Assembly (NCBI GenBank): GCA_965215035.1
Contig: OZ244040.1
Coordinates: 3,472,001-3,536,000, forward strand
Reading direction: 5' to 3'
Source: Azophilus sp965215035
GTDB taxonomy: Bacteria; Pseudomonadota; Gammaproteobacteria; Pseudomonadales; Azotimanducaceae
DNA: 64,000 nt
Below the pieces are notes generated by a model. That model was not told the origin of the DNA. It ran no database searches and saw only the letters and a list, made by a program, of their open reading frames with translations. Positions 1-7,887 of this stretch are shown piece after piece (positions within the stretch are counted from its first letter, which is position 1; the number at the start of each line of letters is the position of its first letter). Position numbers and translations under genes: made by a program.

Positions 1-1066
1 TTACCTCGATAAAGGGTGACGGGGTAACGTCGGTATCCTCGCCCGACAATTTTTCCACCCGCTCATAGGCCGTTATGGACTTGAACAGGTAGTCGTTCCA
101 GCCATGCTCAACGGTAGCGGATACACCGAACGTTTCTAGGTCAACGAAGGGCTCCCGGTCATTGGCGGTCTCGTAGAAGTCACCCGATGTATCACGGTAG
201 CCGGTCAAATCACAGCCTGCACAGGTGCCATAGAAGTTAACGTCGGCCGGCAACTCAACGGCATCAAAGCCATCGGGGCCAATGATCGCCGTCTTGTGCT
301 TGTAGGCGGCGGCCACCTGGTCGGAGGAACCGCCATGCACGTTGAACAACACGCTGGTACTGTCGCTAGGTTCGAACAGCACCTGCAACCTGCCGGAGAC
401 ATTGTTGGTCTCGCCCGCATCGGCAACGCCCGGCGTTGCGTTGTCCTGAAAACCATCATGGGTGTGATAGAGGGCCGACAGACGGGCGGAAACCCTGTCG
501 CCAAGCGGCCCGCCGACCGCCCATTCAGCCCGCACCTGCTGGTGCTCCCCGCCACTTACCTCAACGTATCCTCCGGGCTCACGGCCGGGTTTCCGCGTGA
601 TGAAATGCACCAGGCCGCCGGTGGTATTACGGCCATACAGGGTTCCCTGGGGACCGCGCAGTACTTCCGCCCGCTCGATATCAAACAACTGAAACCCAAT
701 CCCCGCCAAGGTCGCGTTGTACACCCCGTCAACATACACCGCAACCGGTGCCTCGTTGGCTTCGGAGAAGTCATTGAGGCCAACGCCACGCAAGGTGAAC
801 GCGACATTGTTGCCGTTGCCAAAAGGCGCAACGTAACCTAAGCCGGGCGTCTGGGAGACTAGGTCAACGGTGGTTTCAAAGCCGAGTTCCTTGATCTGGT
901 CCGCATTGAAGGCCGTTACGGACAAACCCACATCCTGCAGGCTCTGTTCCCGCTTTTGGGCCGTGACCACTATCTCCTCAAGCTCCGCGAGCACCTGGGT
1001 TGCCCCCAGGGAAACGGCCAGTATCAGTGTACCGATTGCAACTTTGTAGGAAATGCCCGAACGCAT
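1..1066 (-). CDS. TonB-dependent outer-membrane receptor (partial, C-terminus off the left edge)
   Basis: Only the first 355 codons are inside the window; most of the barrel lies beyond base 1. The ATG is the complement of 1064-1066, with a GGAGAG ribosome site about nine bases upstream. Residues 1-27 form a signal peptide ending VLA. A TonB-box-like EEIVVTA follows at about 30-36, then a plug domain with AVYVDGVY and LRGPQGTLYGRNTTGG, as in siderophore and oligomer receptors. The family imports ligands across the outer membrane using TonB energy. It diverges from the GntR regulator at 1281, and a perfect 14-bp palindrome lies 29 bases upstream of its start, so control by that regulator is likely. 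Sharing a possible operator with the amine dehydrogenase operon at 2.2 kb suggests an amine-linked substrate, which is inference. Confidence 0.93.
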   Translation of the reverse strand, partial: MRSGISYKVAIGTLILAVSLGATQVLAELEEIVVTAQKREQSLQDVGLSVTAFNADQIKELGFETTVDLVSQTPGLGYVAPFGNGNNVAFTLRGVGLNDFSEANEAPVAVYVDGVYNATLAGIGFQLFDIERAEVLRGPQGTLYGRNTTGGLVHFITRKPGREPGGYVEVSGGEHQQVRAEWAVGGPLGDRVSARLSALYHTHDGFQDNATPGVADAGETNNVSGRLQVLFEPSDSTSVLFNVHGGSSDQVAAAYKHKTAIIGPDGFDAVELPADVNFYGTCAGCDLTGYRDTSGDFYETANDREPFVDLETFGVSATVEHGWNDYLFKSITAYERVEKLSGEDTDVTPSPFIEV

Positions 1067-1094
1067 ATCGTCTCACTCTCCATGAAGTTATGTG

Positions 1095-1108
1095 TACTGT
1101 ATACAGTA
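1095..1108. promoter_or_regulatory. GTATAC-type operator upstream of the TonB receptor
   Basis: Perfect 14-bp palindrome TACTGTATACAGTA. A 12-base core, GTATACAGTATA (1099-1110), recurs at 2024-2035 ahead of the amine dehydrogenase genes. FadR/VanR-type (FCD) GntR regulators often bind GTATAC-centred palindromes, and such a regulator is encoded between the two sites. It sits between the divergent starts at 1066 and 1281. Confidence 0.55.
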
Positions 1109-1280
1109 TATCGCAGCGGAGTCAATCCCGGCGATCAAGGCGGCCGCACGGCCACCCCAGGCGGCTTCGGGCGCGGCTGCCCGTCCGCCTCGCAGCGCCG
1201 GGGCAGCCTCGGCCCGCCGTTAGCACCCCACCGGGGCGGTGGTGATAAGATGCCCGGCCTGTACTTGAAGCAAGACAGCG

Positions 1281-1952
1281 ATGCAAATAGAGAAAGTCAA
1301 CAAGACGCCCCCGCTCGGACAACAGGCCTATGAACGCCTGAAGGAGGCCATACTCTGCGGCCGGCTGGCACCGGGATATCGACTCACCGAGGCAAAGGCC
1401 GCGGATTTTCTGGGTGTATCCAGAACTCCGGCTCGGGAGGCGCTGAGGTTCCTTGGGCAGGAAGGTATCCTCGACACCCGGAAACTCGGCGGCTACCTGA
1501 TTCCGACCCCTTCCCTGGACAAGCTCACCCGGATCACCGAGGTGAGAAAACTGCTGGAGCCCCATGCCGCTGGCCTGACCGCCGACCGCATCACGGACGG
1601 GGAAATCGTGCAGCTCCGGGAAGTGATCGACCGTGAGTGGTCTGTCATTGACGACCTGACACCGGGCGTATTTGTTGGCGCAAACTGCTCGGTGCGGGCG
1701 CTTTTGTACAACCTCTGCGGCAACGAGCAGCTTATCGACTGCATTGACCGGTATTCCAGCCATCTCCAGTTTATCGGCACCAAGACTCTGACCAACCACG
1801 ATATTCGCGAAGTGGCGGTGAACGGCCATGAACGGATTTACGAATGCGTTGCCAAGCACGACCGGGAAGGCGCCGCCGCGGCAACCGTCAAGCAGATCGA
1901 GGCCGCCCTGGCCGCGGCCAAGGTTACCCTGGGCGGGCCTGCAACGGGCTGA
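1281..1952 (+). CDS. GntR-family regulator, FCD (FadR C-terminal) subclass
   Basis: A 223-residue DNA-binding repressor or activator. The N-terminal winged helix spans about residues 10-75 (QAYERLKEAILCGRLAPG, then the recognition segment GVSRTPAREALRFLGQEG). The rest is the all-helical FCD ligand domain. The usual D-x-x-x-H metal/ligand signature is altered here (ANCSVRALLYNLCGN), although the later NGHERIYECV histidine is kept, so ligand recognition may be atypical. GTATAC palindromes on both sides (1095-1108 and 2024-2036) suggest it controls the divergent TonB receptor, itself, and the downstream amine dehydrogenase genes. The effector is unknown; an amine or a derived carboxylate is a guess from context. 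Confidence 0.85.
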   Translation: MQIEKVNKTPPLGQQAYERLKEAILCGRLAPGYRLTEAKAADFLGVSRTPAREALRFLGQEGILDTRKLGGYLIPTPSLDKLTRITEVRKLLEPHAAGLTADRITDGEIVQLREVIDREWSVIDDLTPGVFVGANCSVRALLYNLCGNEQLIDCIDRYSSHLQFIGTKTLTNHDIREVAVNGHERIYECVAKHDREGAAAATVKQIEAALAAAKVTLGGPATG

Positions 1953-2023
1953 ACCGGCCTTTCCGGGGGTTCCACCCTGGGGGCCAGGGTATCGAGGACG
2001 GGGCTTTAACTTGTAAGGCGGGA

Positions 2024-2036
2024 GTATACAGTATAC
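2024..2036. promoter_or_regulatory. GTATAC-type operator upstream of the amine dehydrogenase operon
   Basis: GTATAC-A-GTATAC, sharing 12 consecutive bases with the site at 1099-1110. It lies 72 bases after the regulator stop and 155-168 bases before the favoured dehydrogenase start, the expected place for an operon-specific operator. Confidence 0.5.
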
Positions 2037-2190
2037 CTTTCAACCTGGAGTTTGCGACTTTGCCCTTGCCCGAATGAACCAAGCTTCAACAAGCCCGGCA
2101 AAACCAAGTTGCACACAGGTGGAACAGGTGGAAGGGCTGCCGGAAATCGTCGGGCGGCGACCACGCCGTTACAGTGGATGCGTTCACCGG

Positions 2191-3408
2191 GTGAAACAGG
2201 CGAAGCAGCGGCCGGGAATGCCCAGTTCGCTTGCCGCAACCCTGTGCCTCGGCTTCCTCCTTGCGCCTACCGGAATTCCGCACGCATCAACCGAAGACCT
2301 GCCGCCGCTATTGATTGACCAACAGGGACATGTCGAGGTGCTGCCCGAAAAACCAGGCGATCACTGGATCTGGGTCAGCGACATGGTCTGGACAGCCATG
2401 ACCGATGGCAGAGCCACGCTGTTTGACGCCGACACCGGCGCCATGCTGGGCATGCTCAGTACCGGCTACTCGTTCAATGCCCTAACGATACCTTCAACCT
2501 ACCGGGAGATTTACTCCGCGGAAACCTACTACAGCCGGCATACCAGGGGTGAGCGCGTCGATGTGGTGTCGGTCTACGATGCGCGCAACCTGGCCCTAGT
2601 TACAGAAATTCCGATACCGCCCAAGCGGGCCTCGACAACACCCAAGGTCGCGGCCATGTCGATTACCGACGATGACCGGTTTATGGCGGTCTGGAACTAT
2701 ACACCGGCACAATCGCTGACCATCGTCGACCTGGCCAAGCGGGCTTTCGTAACCGAGATTCCAATTCCCGGCTGCGCACTTGCCTATCCCGTGGGCGAGA
2801 GGGCGTTCTTTACCCTGTGCGGCAACGGCACAGTACTGTTGCTAACGCTGACCGATGCCGGGGAATTGCGGGCCAGTTCAAGCAGCCGGCGGTTCTTCGA
2901 CCCCGAAAACGATCCCGTCACCGAAAAAGGCGTGCGCTCCGGAGGAACCTGGTACCTCCCCTCCTACGCGGGCATCCTGCACGAGCTTTCCCTAGTGGAT
3001 GACACCCTGGTGGTACGGGACACATGGCCGCTTTTCACCGACGCACAACGCGGCGACGGCTGGAAGATTGGCGGCATCCAATACCTCGCGATCCATCATC
3101 GCAGCAGGTCGCTGTACAGCCTGGTACACCAGGGCGGCAAAGACAGTCATCATCAACCCGGCACCGAGGTCTGGGTACATGACATACCGACGCGCACACT
3201 TAAGAAACGCCTGCAACTCAAATCCATGGCGGCATCCATTGCAGTCAGTCAGGACGACGAACCACTCCTCTACACGGTGATTCCAGACGTTAACGAGCTA
3301 CAGGTATATGACGCCATAACGGGCCGGCATAAAAGGACGGTGTCCGAGGTGAGCATCACCCCGTCTCTACTGCAACTCCCCATCAGCCAAGTGTCATCGG
3401 GGAACTGA
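2191..3408 (+). CDS. Amine dehydrogenase large (beta-propeller) subunit, MauB/AauB-like
   Basis: Heavy subunit of a periplasmic tryptophan-tryptophylquinone (TTQ) amine dehydrogenase, which oxidatively deaminates primary amines and passes electrons to a cupredoxin or cytochrome. From the GTG at 2191 the protein is 405 residues, the usual size; the n-region KQAKQR followed by a hydrophobic stretch and PHAS forms a convincing signal peptide. An upstream ATG at 2074 in the same frame adds 39 residues unlike a signal, and an ATG at 2218 lacks a basic n-region. Repeated blade-like segments (SVYDARNLALVTEIPIPPKR; TIVDLAKRAFVTEIPIPG) fit a seven-bladed propeller. The small subunit begins four bases after the stop. 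No mauE or mauD lies between the two subunit genes, unlike known clusters. Methylamine versus aromatic amine specificity cannot be decided. Confidence 0.85.
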   Translation: MKQAKQRPGMPSSLAATLCLGFLLAPTGIPHASTEDLPPLLIDQQGHVEVLPEKPGDHWIWVSDMVWTAMTDGRATLFDADTGAMLGMLSTGYSFNALTIPSTYREIYSAETYYSRHTRGERVDVVSVYDARNLALVTEIPIPPKRASTTPKVAAMSITDDDRFMAVWNYTPAQSLTIVDLAKRAFVTEIPIPGCALAYPVGERAFFTLCGNGTVLLLTLTDAGELRASSSSRRFFDPENDPVTEKGVRSGGTWYLPSYAGILHELSLVDDTLVVRDTWPLFTDAQRGDGWKIGGIQYLAIHHRSRSLYSLVHQGGKDSHHQPGTEVWVHDIPTRTLKKRLQLKSMAASIAVSQDDEPLLYTVIPDVNELQVYDAITGRHKRTVSEVSITPSLLQLPISQVSSGN

Positions 3409-3412
3409 CGAC

Positions 3413-3937
3413 ATGAACGCAATAGACCGGTTCATCGAACGCTCGAGCCGTTCCGCGGCCCGGCGCATATCCCGGCGGAAAGTTCTGGGCCGGTTCGGCA
3501 GCCTGCTGGTCGGCGGTTCCATGTTTCCGCTGTTGCCGGTGGCGCGCGGAGATGTGCGTATCGAGCCGCAACCGGCACCGGACCCGCCCACTTCCGAAGG
3601 CGACCCCCTGAACTGTAGCTACTGGCGATACTGCGCGATTGACGGCTACCTCTGTAGCTGCTGCGGAGGGTCGGCGTCCTCGTGCCCGCCAGGAACGGTC
3701 ACCTCGCCACTGACCTGGGTGGGGACGTGCGGCAACCCGGCGGATGGCGCAAGCTATCTGGTCGCCTACAACGACTGCTGCGGCAAATCGACCTGCAACC
3801 GCTGTTTCTGTAGCAGGAGCGAGGGCGAAAAACCCGTCTACAACCCGGCCAAGTCAGGCCACATCAACTGGTGCATCGGCACGGGCAATATCGCCTATCA
3901 CTGTTCAACCGCCACCATCATCGGCCGCGCCGAATGA
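3413..3937 (+). CDS. Amine dehydrogenase small (TTQ-bearing) subunit, MauA/AauA-like
   Basis: A 174-residue catalytic light chain. Residues 20-26 (SRRKVLG) are a twin-arginine signal followed by a hydrophobic segment. The mature part aligns by eye with Paracoccus MauA: NCSYWRYCAIDG, LTWVGTC, YNDCCG and INWC. On that alignment W102 and W153 would form the TTQ cofactor and D121 matches the catalytic/maturation aspartate (Asp76 in Paracoccus). Fourteen cysteines follow the signal, against twelve in the Paracoccus mature chain; the additional ones are C84 (CSCCGG) and C128 (CNRC), which could make a seventh disulfide. The ribosome site GGGGAA lies inside the end of the large-subunit gene. TTQ formation normally needs the MauG di-heme enzyme, and folding needs MauD/MauE; none is encoded nearby. 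Confidence 0.92.
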   Translation: MNAIDRFIERSSRSAARRISRRKVLGRFGSLLVGGSMFPLLPVARGDVRIEPQPAPDPPTSEGDPLNCSYWRYCAIDGYLCSCCGGSASSCPPGTVTSPLTWVGTCGNPADGASYLVAYNDCCGKSTCNRCFCSRSEGEKPVYNPAKSGHINWCIGTGNIAYHCSTATIIGRAE

Positions 3938-3971
3938 GCCCGCCGACCCAGCCGGCCCTGCTTGGCGCAAC

Positions 3972-4427
3972 GTGATCCGCCTGTATTCGCTGCCGGCCCT
4001 GTTGTGCTTTTCCTGTCTGGCATACGGCGACGTCTACATCTACGAGCAGCCCGCCTTCAACTACACCCTGCATTGTGCAGGCTGCCATCTTGCGACGGGA
4101 GAGGGCCTGGCACCGGACGTACCCTCGTTCCGGGGGCGTCTCGGGGACATGGCCAAGGTTCCAGAGGGCCGCGCTTATCTGGTTCAGGTTCCCGGCGCTG
4201 CAAATGCGCCCCTGTCCGATGAGGAGCTGGCCGGGGTTCTGAACTGGATGCTCGGGAGATTCGGCAAGGGCACCACATCCGGGGCCTTCGTGCCCTATGA
4301 TGCCGAGGAAGTGGGTTTGTACCGACAGGTGGAAACCACCGATGCCTCCCTTCGGCGACAGCGGGTACTGTGCCGCCTAGAAAGGCTTGCGTGCCCGGAC
4401 AGAACCGCTTCGAACGGCATGCCGTGA
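3972..4427 (+). CDS. Periplasmic monoheme cytochrome c, probable electron acceptor of the amine dehydrogenase
   Basis: From the GTG at 3972 the product is 151 residues: a signal peptide (LPALLCFSCLAYG) and one heme-binding motif, CAGCH, at about residues 35-39. The region where class I cytochromes carry the axial Met reads VPGAANAPLSDEELAGVL, with no methionine at the expected place, so the sixth ligand is unclear. The C-terminal tail after residue 120 is basic and unlike a cytochrome fold. The gene starts 34 bases after the small subunit and is probably co-transcribed. Cytochromes c accompany amine dehydrogenases in known clusters, so an electron-acceptor role is likely but inferred. The start is uncertain because no clear ribosome site is visible. 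Confidence 0.75.
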   Translation: MIRLYSLPALLCFSCLAYGDVYIYEQPAFNYTLHCAGCHLATGEGLAPDVPSFRGRLGDMAKVPEGRAYLVQVPGAANAPLSDEELAGVLNWMLGRFGKGTTSGAFVPYDAEEVGLYRQVETTDASLRRQRVLCRLERLACPDRTASNGMP

Positions 4428-4508
4428 AGCGGATACTCCACAAAAAATCGGCCTCATGAACCTGCCGCCCACCCCGGCCGTCCCATCCATGGAATCAATG
4501 TTTCGTTG

Positions 4509-4534
4509 CCCGGGGTGACAACTTCCACCCCCGG
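4509..4534. terminator. GC hairpin between convergent genes
   Basis: CCGGGGTG and CACCCCCGG form an eight-pair stem with one bulge between the ends of the cytochrome gene (+) and the acyl-CoA ligase (-). There is no T tract, so intrinsic termination is uncertain. Confidence 0.3.
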
Positions 4535-4540
4535 TGAACC

Positions 4541-6355
4541 CTAGTACATCTCCCCGATCAGGTTCGCGTACTTCTCGTGCACCACCTTGCGCTTCAGCTT
4601 CTGCGTTGGCGTCAACTCGTCGTCCTCGGGGTCGAGCAGTTGATCGATGAGGCGAAACTTCTTGATGGTTTCCACACGCGCGAACCTGGCATTGACCCGC
4701 TCGACCTCCTCGCCGATTAGGTCGCGCACGGCGTGGGTGTGGCACAGGCTCGTGTAGTTGGTGAACGGCACATCGTTGTCCTGGGCAAACTTGGTGACGT
4801 TCTCGTGATCGATCATCACCAGGCAGGTGAGGTAGGGGCGCCGGTCTCCCACCACTACCGCGTCGGTAATAAAGGGCGAGAACTTGAGCTGGTTCTCAAT
4901 CTCGCTGGGCGTGATGTTCTTGCCGCCGGCCGTGATGATAATGTCCTTCATCCGGTCGATGATGTAGACATAGCCATCATCGTCGATACGGCCCACATCG
5001 CCCGTATGCAGCCAGCCGTCTATAACCGTATCAGCCGTCTTCTCCGGCTTGTTCCAATAGCCCTCGATCACCCCGGCGCTGCGGATGCGTATTTCGTTCT
5101 GCTCCGACAGGGTAACTTCCACCTCCCGGTTCGCTTTGCCGACACTGCCGATGCGGGACTGGCCGGGCAGGTTCGCCGTAGCCAGTCCGCTGCACTCCGT
5201 CTGCCCGTAGATCTCGTACATCGGCCTGTTCAACGCCCAGAACCAGTCGATCAGTTCCGGGGCGATCGGTGCCGCGCCGGTGGAAAGCCAGCGGCAACGG
5301 TCGATGCCCAGGAACACCCGGATGTTCTTGAACACCAGGAAGTCGAGCACGGCACAAGCCAGCGCCAGATGCGGCGGAACGGGCTTGGCCGCTTGCCGAT
5401 ACCTGGCCCGTTTCAGGCCAACCTTGAGCGCCAGATCATAGGCCAGGCGGCCGAGCGCCGTGCCGTCCTTCAGCTTGATGATGACCCTTGAATGGTGTTT
5501 CTCCCATACCCGGGGCACGGCGAAGGCGACGGTTGGCGCCACCTCCTGCTGGTCCTGGGCGAAGGTTTCCGGTTCCTCAACCAGGTTGACCACAGCACCC
5601 GACTCGATGCCGCACGAGATATAGAACAGGCGCCCGGCGATATGCGCCAGGGGTAGGAAGCCGAGTTGCTCGTCGGTGGCCCGGAACCCGTAGATGTCCC
5701 GCAGGTTGCGCATCATGAACAGCATGTTGCGCTGGCTGATCATGGCGCCCTTGGGAGGGCCGGTGGTGCCGGAGGTGTAGGTGAGGACCATGAGATCGTC
5801 GGGGCGGGCCGCGTCGATCTCCCGTTGCCAGGCTCCCGGGTGCGCATCGCCATACTGGCGGCCGAGCGCCTGCAGCGCCGCAAAGCTCATACAGTGCTCG
5901 TCGGTAAAGCCACGCAGCCCTTCCATGTCGAAGATGATGATCTTCTCCAGGGTCGGTGTGCGGTCGCGTACCGCAAGAATCTTGTCGAGCTGTTCCTCGT
6001 CCTCGGCGAAGTAGAACCGGGTACCGCTGTCGTTGACAAGATACTCGATCTGGGCCGGGGCATCGGTGGGATATACGCCGTTGACCACGCCGCCCGCGCA
6101 GTTGACGCCGAGATCCGCGAATAGCCACTCCCTGCATACCTCGCCGGCGATCGAGCACACATCGCCGCGGTTGAGCCCCAGCGCCTTCAGACCCAGCCCG
6201 GTCAGGCGCGCCTGCTCGCCGTAATCCATCCAGGTGTATTCGTTCCAGATGCCGAAGTCCTTCTCCCGCAGGGCCACCCTGGCCGGCCACTCGCCGACCC
6301 GCTTCCAGAACAGGCGAGGCAGGGTGGCGCAACCGTCAATGAGTTGTTCGGCCAT
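4541..6355 (-). CDS. AMP-forming acyl-CoA ligase (long-chain fatty acyl-CoA synthetase type)
   Basis: A 604-residue ANL-superfamily adenylating enzyme that activates a carboxylic acid to its CoA thioester. The P-loop-like motif YTSGTTGPPKGAM occurs near residue 190, the adenine-binding region has YEIYGQTECSGL, and the hinge GWLHTGDVGRIDDDGYVYI precedes the C-terminal lysine region KNITPSEIENQ. It lies three bases downstream of livF on the same strand, at the end of the livHMGF operon. Acyl-CoA ligases beside branched-chain-type ABC transporters are common and often serve uptake and activation of an aromatic or aliphatic carboxylate. The actual substrate cannot be read from the sequence. Confidence 0.93.
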   Translation of the reverse strand: MAEQLIDGCATLPRLFWKRVGEWPARVALREKDFGIWNEYTWMDYGEQARLTGLGLKALGLNRGDVCSIAGEVCREWLFADLGVNCAGGVVNGVYPTDAPAQIEYLVNDSGTRFYFAEDEEQLDKILAVRDRTPTLEKIIIFDMEGLRGFTDEHCMSFAALQALGRQYGDAHPGAWQREIDAARPDDLMVLTYTSGTTGPPKGAMISQRNMLFMMRNLRDIYGFRATDEQLGFLPLAHIAGRLFYISCGIESGAVVNLVEEPETFAQDQQEVAPTVAFAVPRVWEKHHSRVIIKLKDGTALGRLAYDLALKVGLKRARYRQAAKPVPPHLALACAVLDFLVFKNIRVFLGIDRCRWLSTGAAPIAPELIDWFWALNRPMYEIYGQTECSGLATANLPGQSRIGSVGKANREVEVTLSEQNEIRIRSAGVIEGYWNKPEKTADTVIDGWLHTGDVGRIDDDGYVYIIDRMKDIIITAGGKNITPSEIENQLKFSPFITDAVVVGDRRPYLTCLVMIDHENVTKFAQDNDVPFTNYTSLCHTHAVRDLIGEEVERVNARFARVETIKKFRLIDQLLDPEDDELTPTQKLKRKVVHEKYANLIGEMY

Positions 6356-6358
6356 GCC

Positions 6359-7126
6359 TCACCGCCAGGTCTTGCGTTGTTTCCAGCGCCGCCGCCCGCG
6401 CACGCCCTGGTCTTTCATGCCGAGGTAGAACTCCTGGATGTCCGCGGCGTTCTTCAGCCGCCCACAGGTGTCCTCCATGACGATACGACCGAGTTCCATA
6501 ACGTAGCCGTAGTCGGCGACATCCAATGCCATCCTGGCATTCTGTTCCACCAGCAGCACGGTCAGGCGCTGTTCCCGGTTGAGGCGCGTCACAATCTCGG
6601 CAATCTCGCGCACCAGTTTCGGCGATAGGCCAAGCGACGGTTCATCGAGCAGCATGAGCCGCGGGCGCAACATCAGGGCGCGGCCAATGGCCAGCATCTG
6701 CTGCTGGCCCCCGGACAGTACCTGGGCCGGCTGCCGGAAAAAACTCTTGAGCACCGGGAAGTACCCGTAGACCAGTTCCATGTCCTGGTCGATGTTGCGG
6801 TCCTTCCGGGAATAGGCCCCCATACGCAGGTTTTCCTCGACGGTGAGAAACGGGAAGATTTCCCGTCCCTCCGGCACATGGCCGATACCGAGCCGCGCCA
6901 CCCAATCCGGATCGCGCGCCTGAATCTCGGCACCGTCGTACAGCACCGCGCCCTTCTGCGGATCCATGGCGCCGCTGATGGTCTTTAGCACCGTTGTCTT
7001 GCCGGCGCCGTTGGCGCCGAGGATGGTGACAATCTGCCCGTTCTCCACTCGCATGCTGACACCGTGGATCGCCAGAATGGGGCCGTAGTAGGTTTCTATG
7101 TTGCGCAGTTCGAGCAGGCTGGCCAT
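6359..7126 (-). CDS. livF: Branched-chain amino acid-type ABC transporter ATP-binding protein LivF
   Basis: One of two cytoplasmic ATPases of a LIV/HAAT-family importer. The start chosen is the ATG complementary to 7124-7126 (MASLLELRNIETYYG); open frame upstream is only overlap with livG. Walker A is GANGAGKTT, the signature LSGGQQQMLAIGRAL, Walker B RLMLLDEPSLGLS. At 255 residues it is slightly longer than usual because of a basic tail ending in RRWKQRKTWR. It follows livG by two bases and precedes the ligase by three, so all are one transcript. Confidence 0.95.
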   Translation of the reverse strand: MASLLELRNIETYYGPILAIHGVSMRVENGQIVTILGANGAGKTTVLKTISGAMDPQKGAVLYDGAEIQARDPDWVARLGIGHVPEGREIFPFLTVEENLRMGAYSRKDRNIDQDMELVYGYFPVLKSFFRQPAQVLSGGQQQMLAIGRALMLRPRLMLLDEPSLGLSPKLVREIAEIVTRLNREQRLTVLLVEQNARMALDVADYGYVMELGRIVMEDTCGRLKNAADIQEFYLGMKDQGVRGRRRWKQRKTWR

Positions 7127-7128
7127 GG

Positions 7129-7887
7129 TTAGTCTCCGAGGTACGCCCGCGACACTTCCGGGTGGTTCTGGACGGCGGCGGGCTCGCCCATGGTGAGGGT
7201 GCGCCCGTCCGCCATGGCGAGCACCCGGTGCGATGCGCTGGTTACCAGGTTCATATCGTGCTCGACCATGATCACAGTGACACCAAGGTCTTTGTTGATG
7301 TCCTCCAACCAAAACGACAGGTCTTCGGTTTCTTCAGGATTCAGCCCGGACGACGGCTCGTCGAGCAGCAGGAGCTTCGGCTTCAGGCACAGCGCCCGGC
7401 CAATCTCCACCATCTTGCGCACACCATAGGGAAGTTCGCCAATCGCCTTGTGGCGGTGGCTGCGCAAGTCCAGCAGATCGATCACATCCTCCACCGCCTC
7501 GCGCAAGGCCAACTCCCGACGCCGCACCGAGGGTAGAAACAATAGCTCGGAGAACAGGTTGCTGCGCCGATGGATGTGGCAGCCGATCAACAGGTTCTTG
7601 AGCACCGTCTCCTGCTCGAACAGTTCGGTGTTTTGAAAGGTGCGGGCGATGCCGAGTTCGGCGATTGCATGGGCGGGTACCCGGGTGATGTCGCGCCCGT
7701 CGAAGACAATGGACCCCTCGTCGACATCGTGGATGCGGCTGATGAGGTTGAAGATGGTCGTCTTGCCGGCGCCATTGGGCCCAACGATGCTGTAGACCTG
7801 CCCTGCTTGCACGGAAAACGACACATCCTGAACGGCCTTGACGCCACCAAAGCTGACCGAAATAGCCTTTGCCGCCAGCAGCGTCAT
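7129..7887 (-). CDS. livG: Branched-chain amino acid-type ABC transporter ATP-binding protein LivG
   Basis: The second ATPase of the importer, 252 residues from the ATG at 7887, which overlaps the livM stop by four bases (ATGA). Walker A is GPNGAGKTT. The signature is the LivG-type LPYGVRKMVEIGRAL, and Walker B is KLLLLDEPSSGLNPEE. The frame remains open far upstream, but that part is livM read out of frame. It would pair with LivF beneath the LivM/LivH channel. Confidence 0.95.
   Translation of the reverse strand: MTLLAAKAISVSFGGVKAVQDVSFSVQAGQVYSIVGPNGAGKTTIFNLISRIHDVDEGSIVFDGRDITRVPAHAIAELGIARTFQNTELFEQETVLKNLLIGCHIHRRSNLFSELLFLPSVRRRELALREAVEDVIDLLDLRSHRHKAIGELPYGVRKMVEIGRALCLKPKLLLLDEPSSGLNPEETEDLSFWLEDINKDLGVTVIMVEHDMNLVTSASHRVLAMADGRTLTMGEPAAVQNHPEVSRAYLGD

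Noticed and set aside
296..841. 181-codon plus-strand open frame
   Set aside because: It is antisense to the TonB receptor and its peptide has no domain; open frames opposite GC-rich genes are expected by chance.
5577..6332. 251-codon open frame on the ligase strand
   Set aside because: It is the acyl-CoA ligase read in another frame; the product is Arg/Gly/His-rich with no family features.
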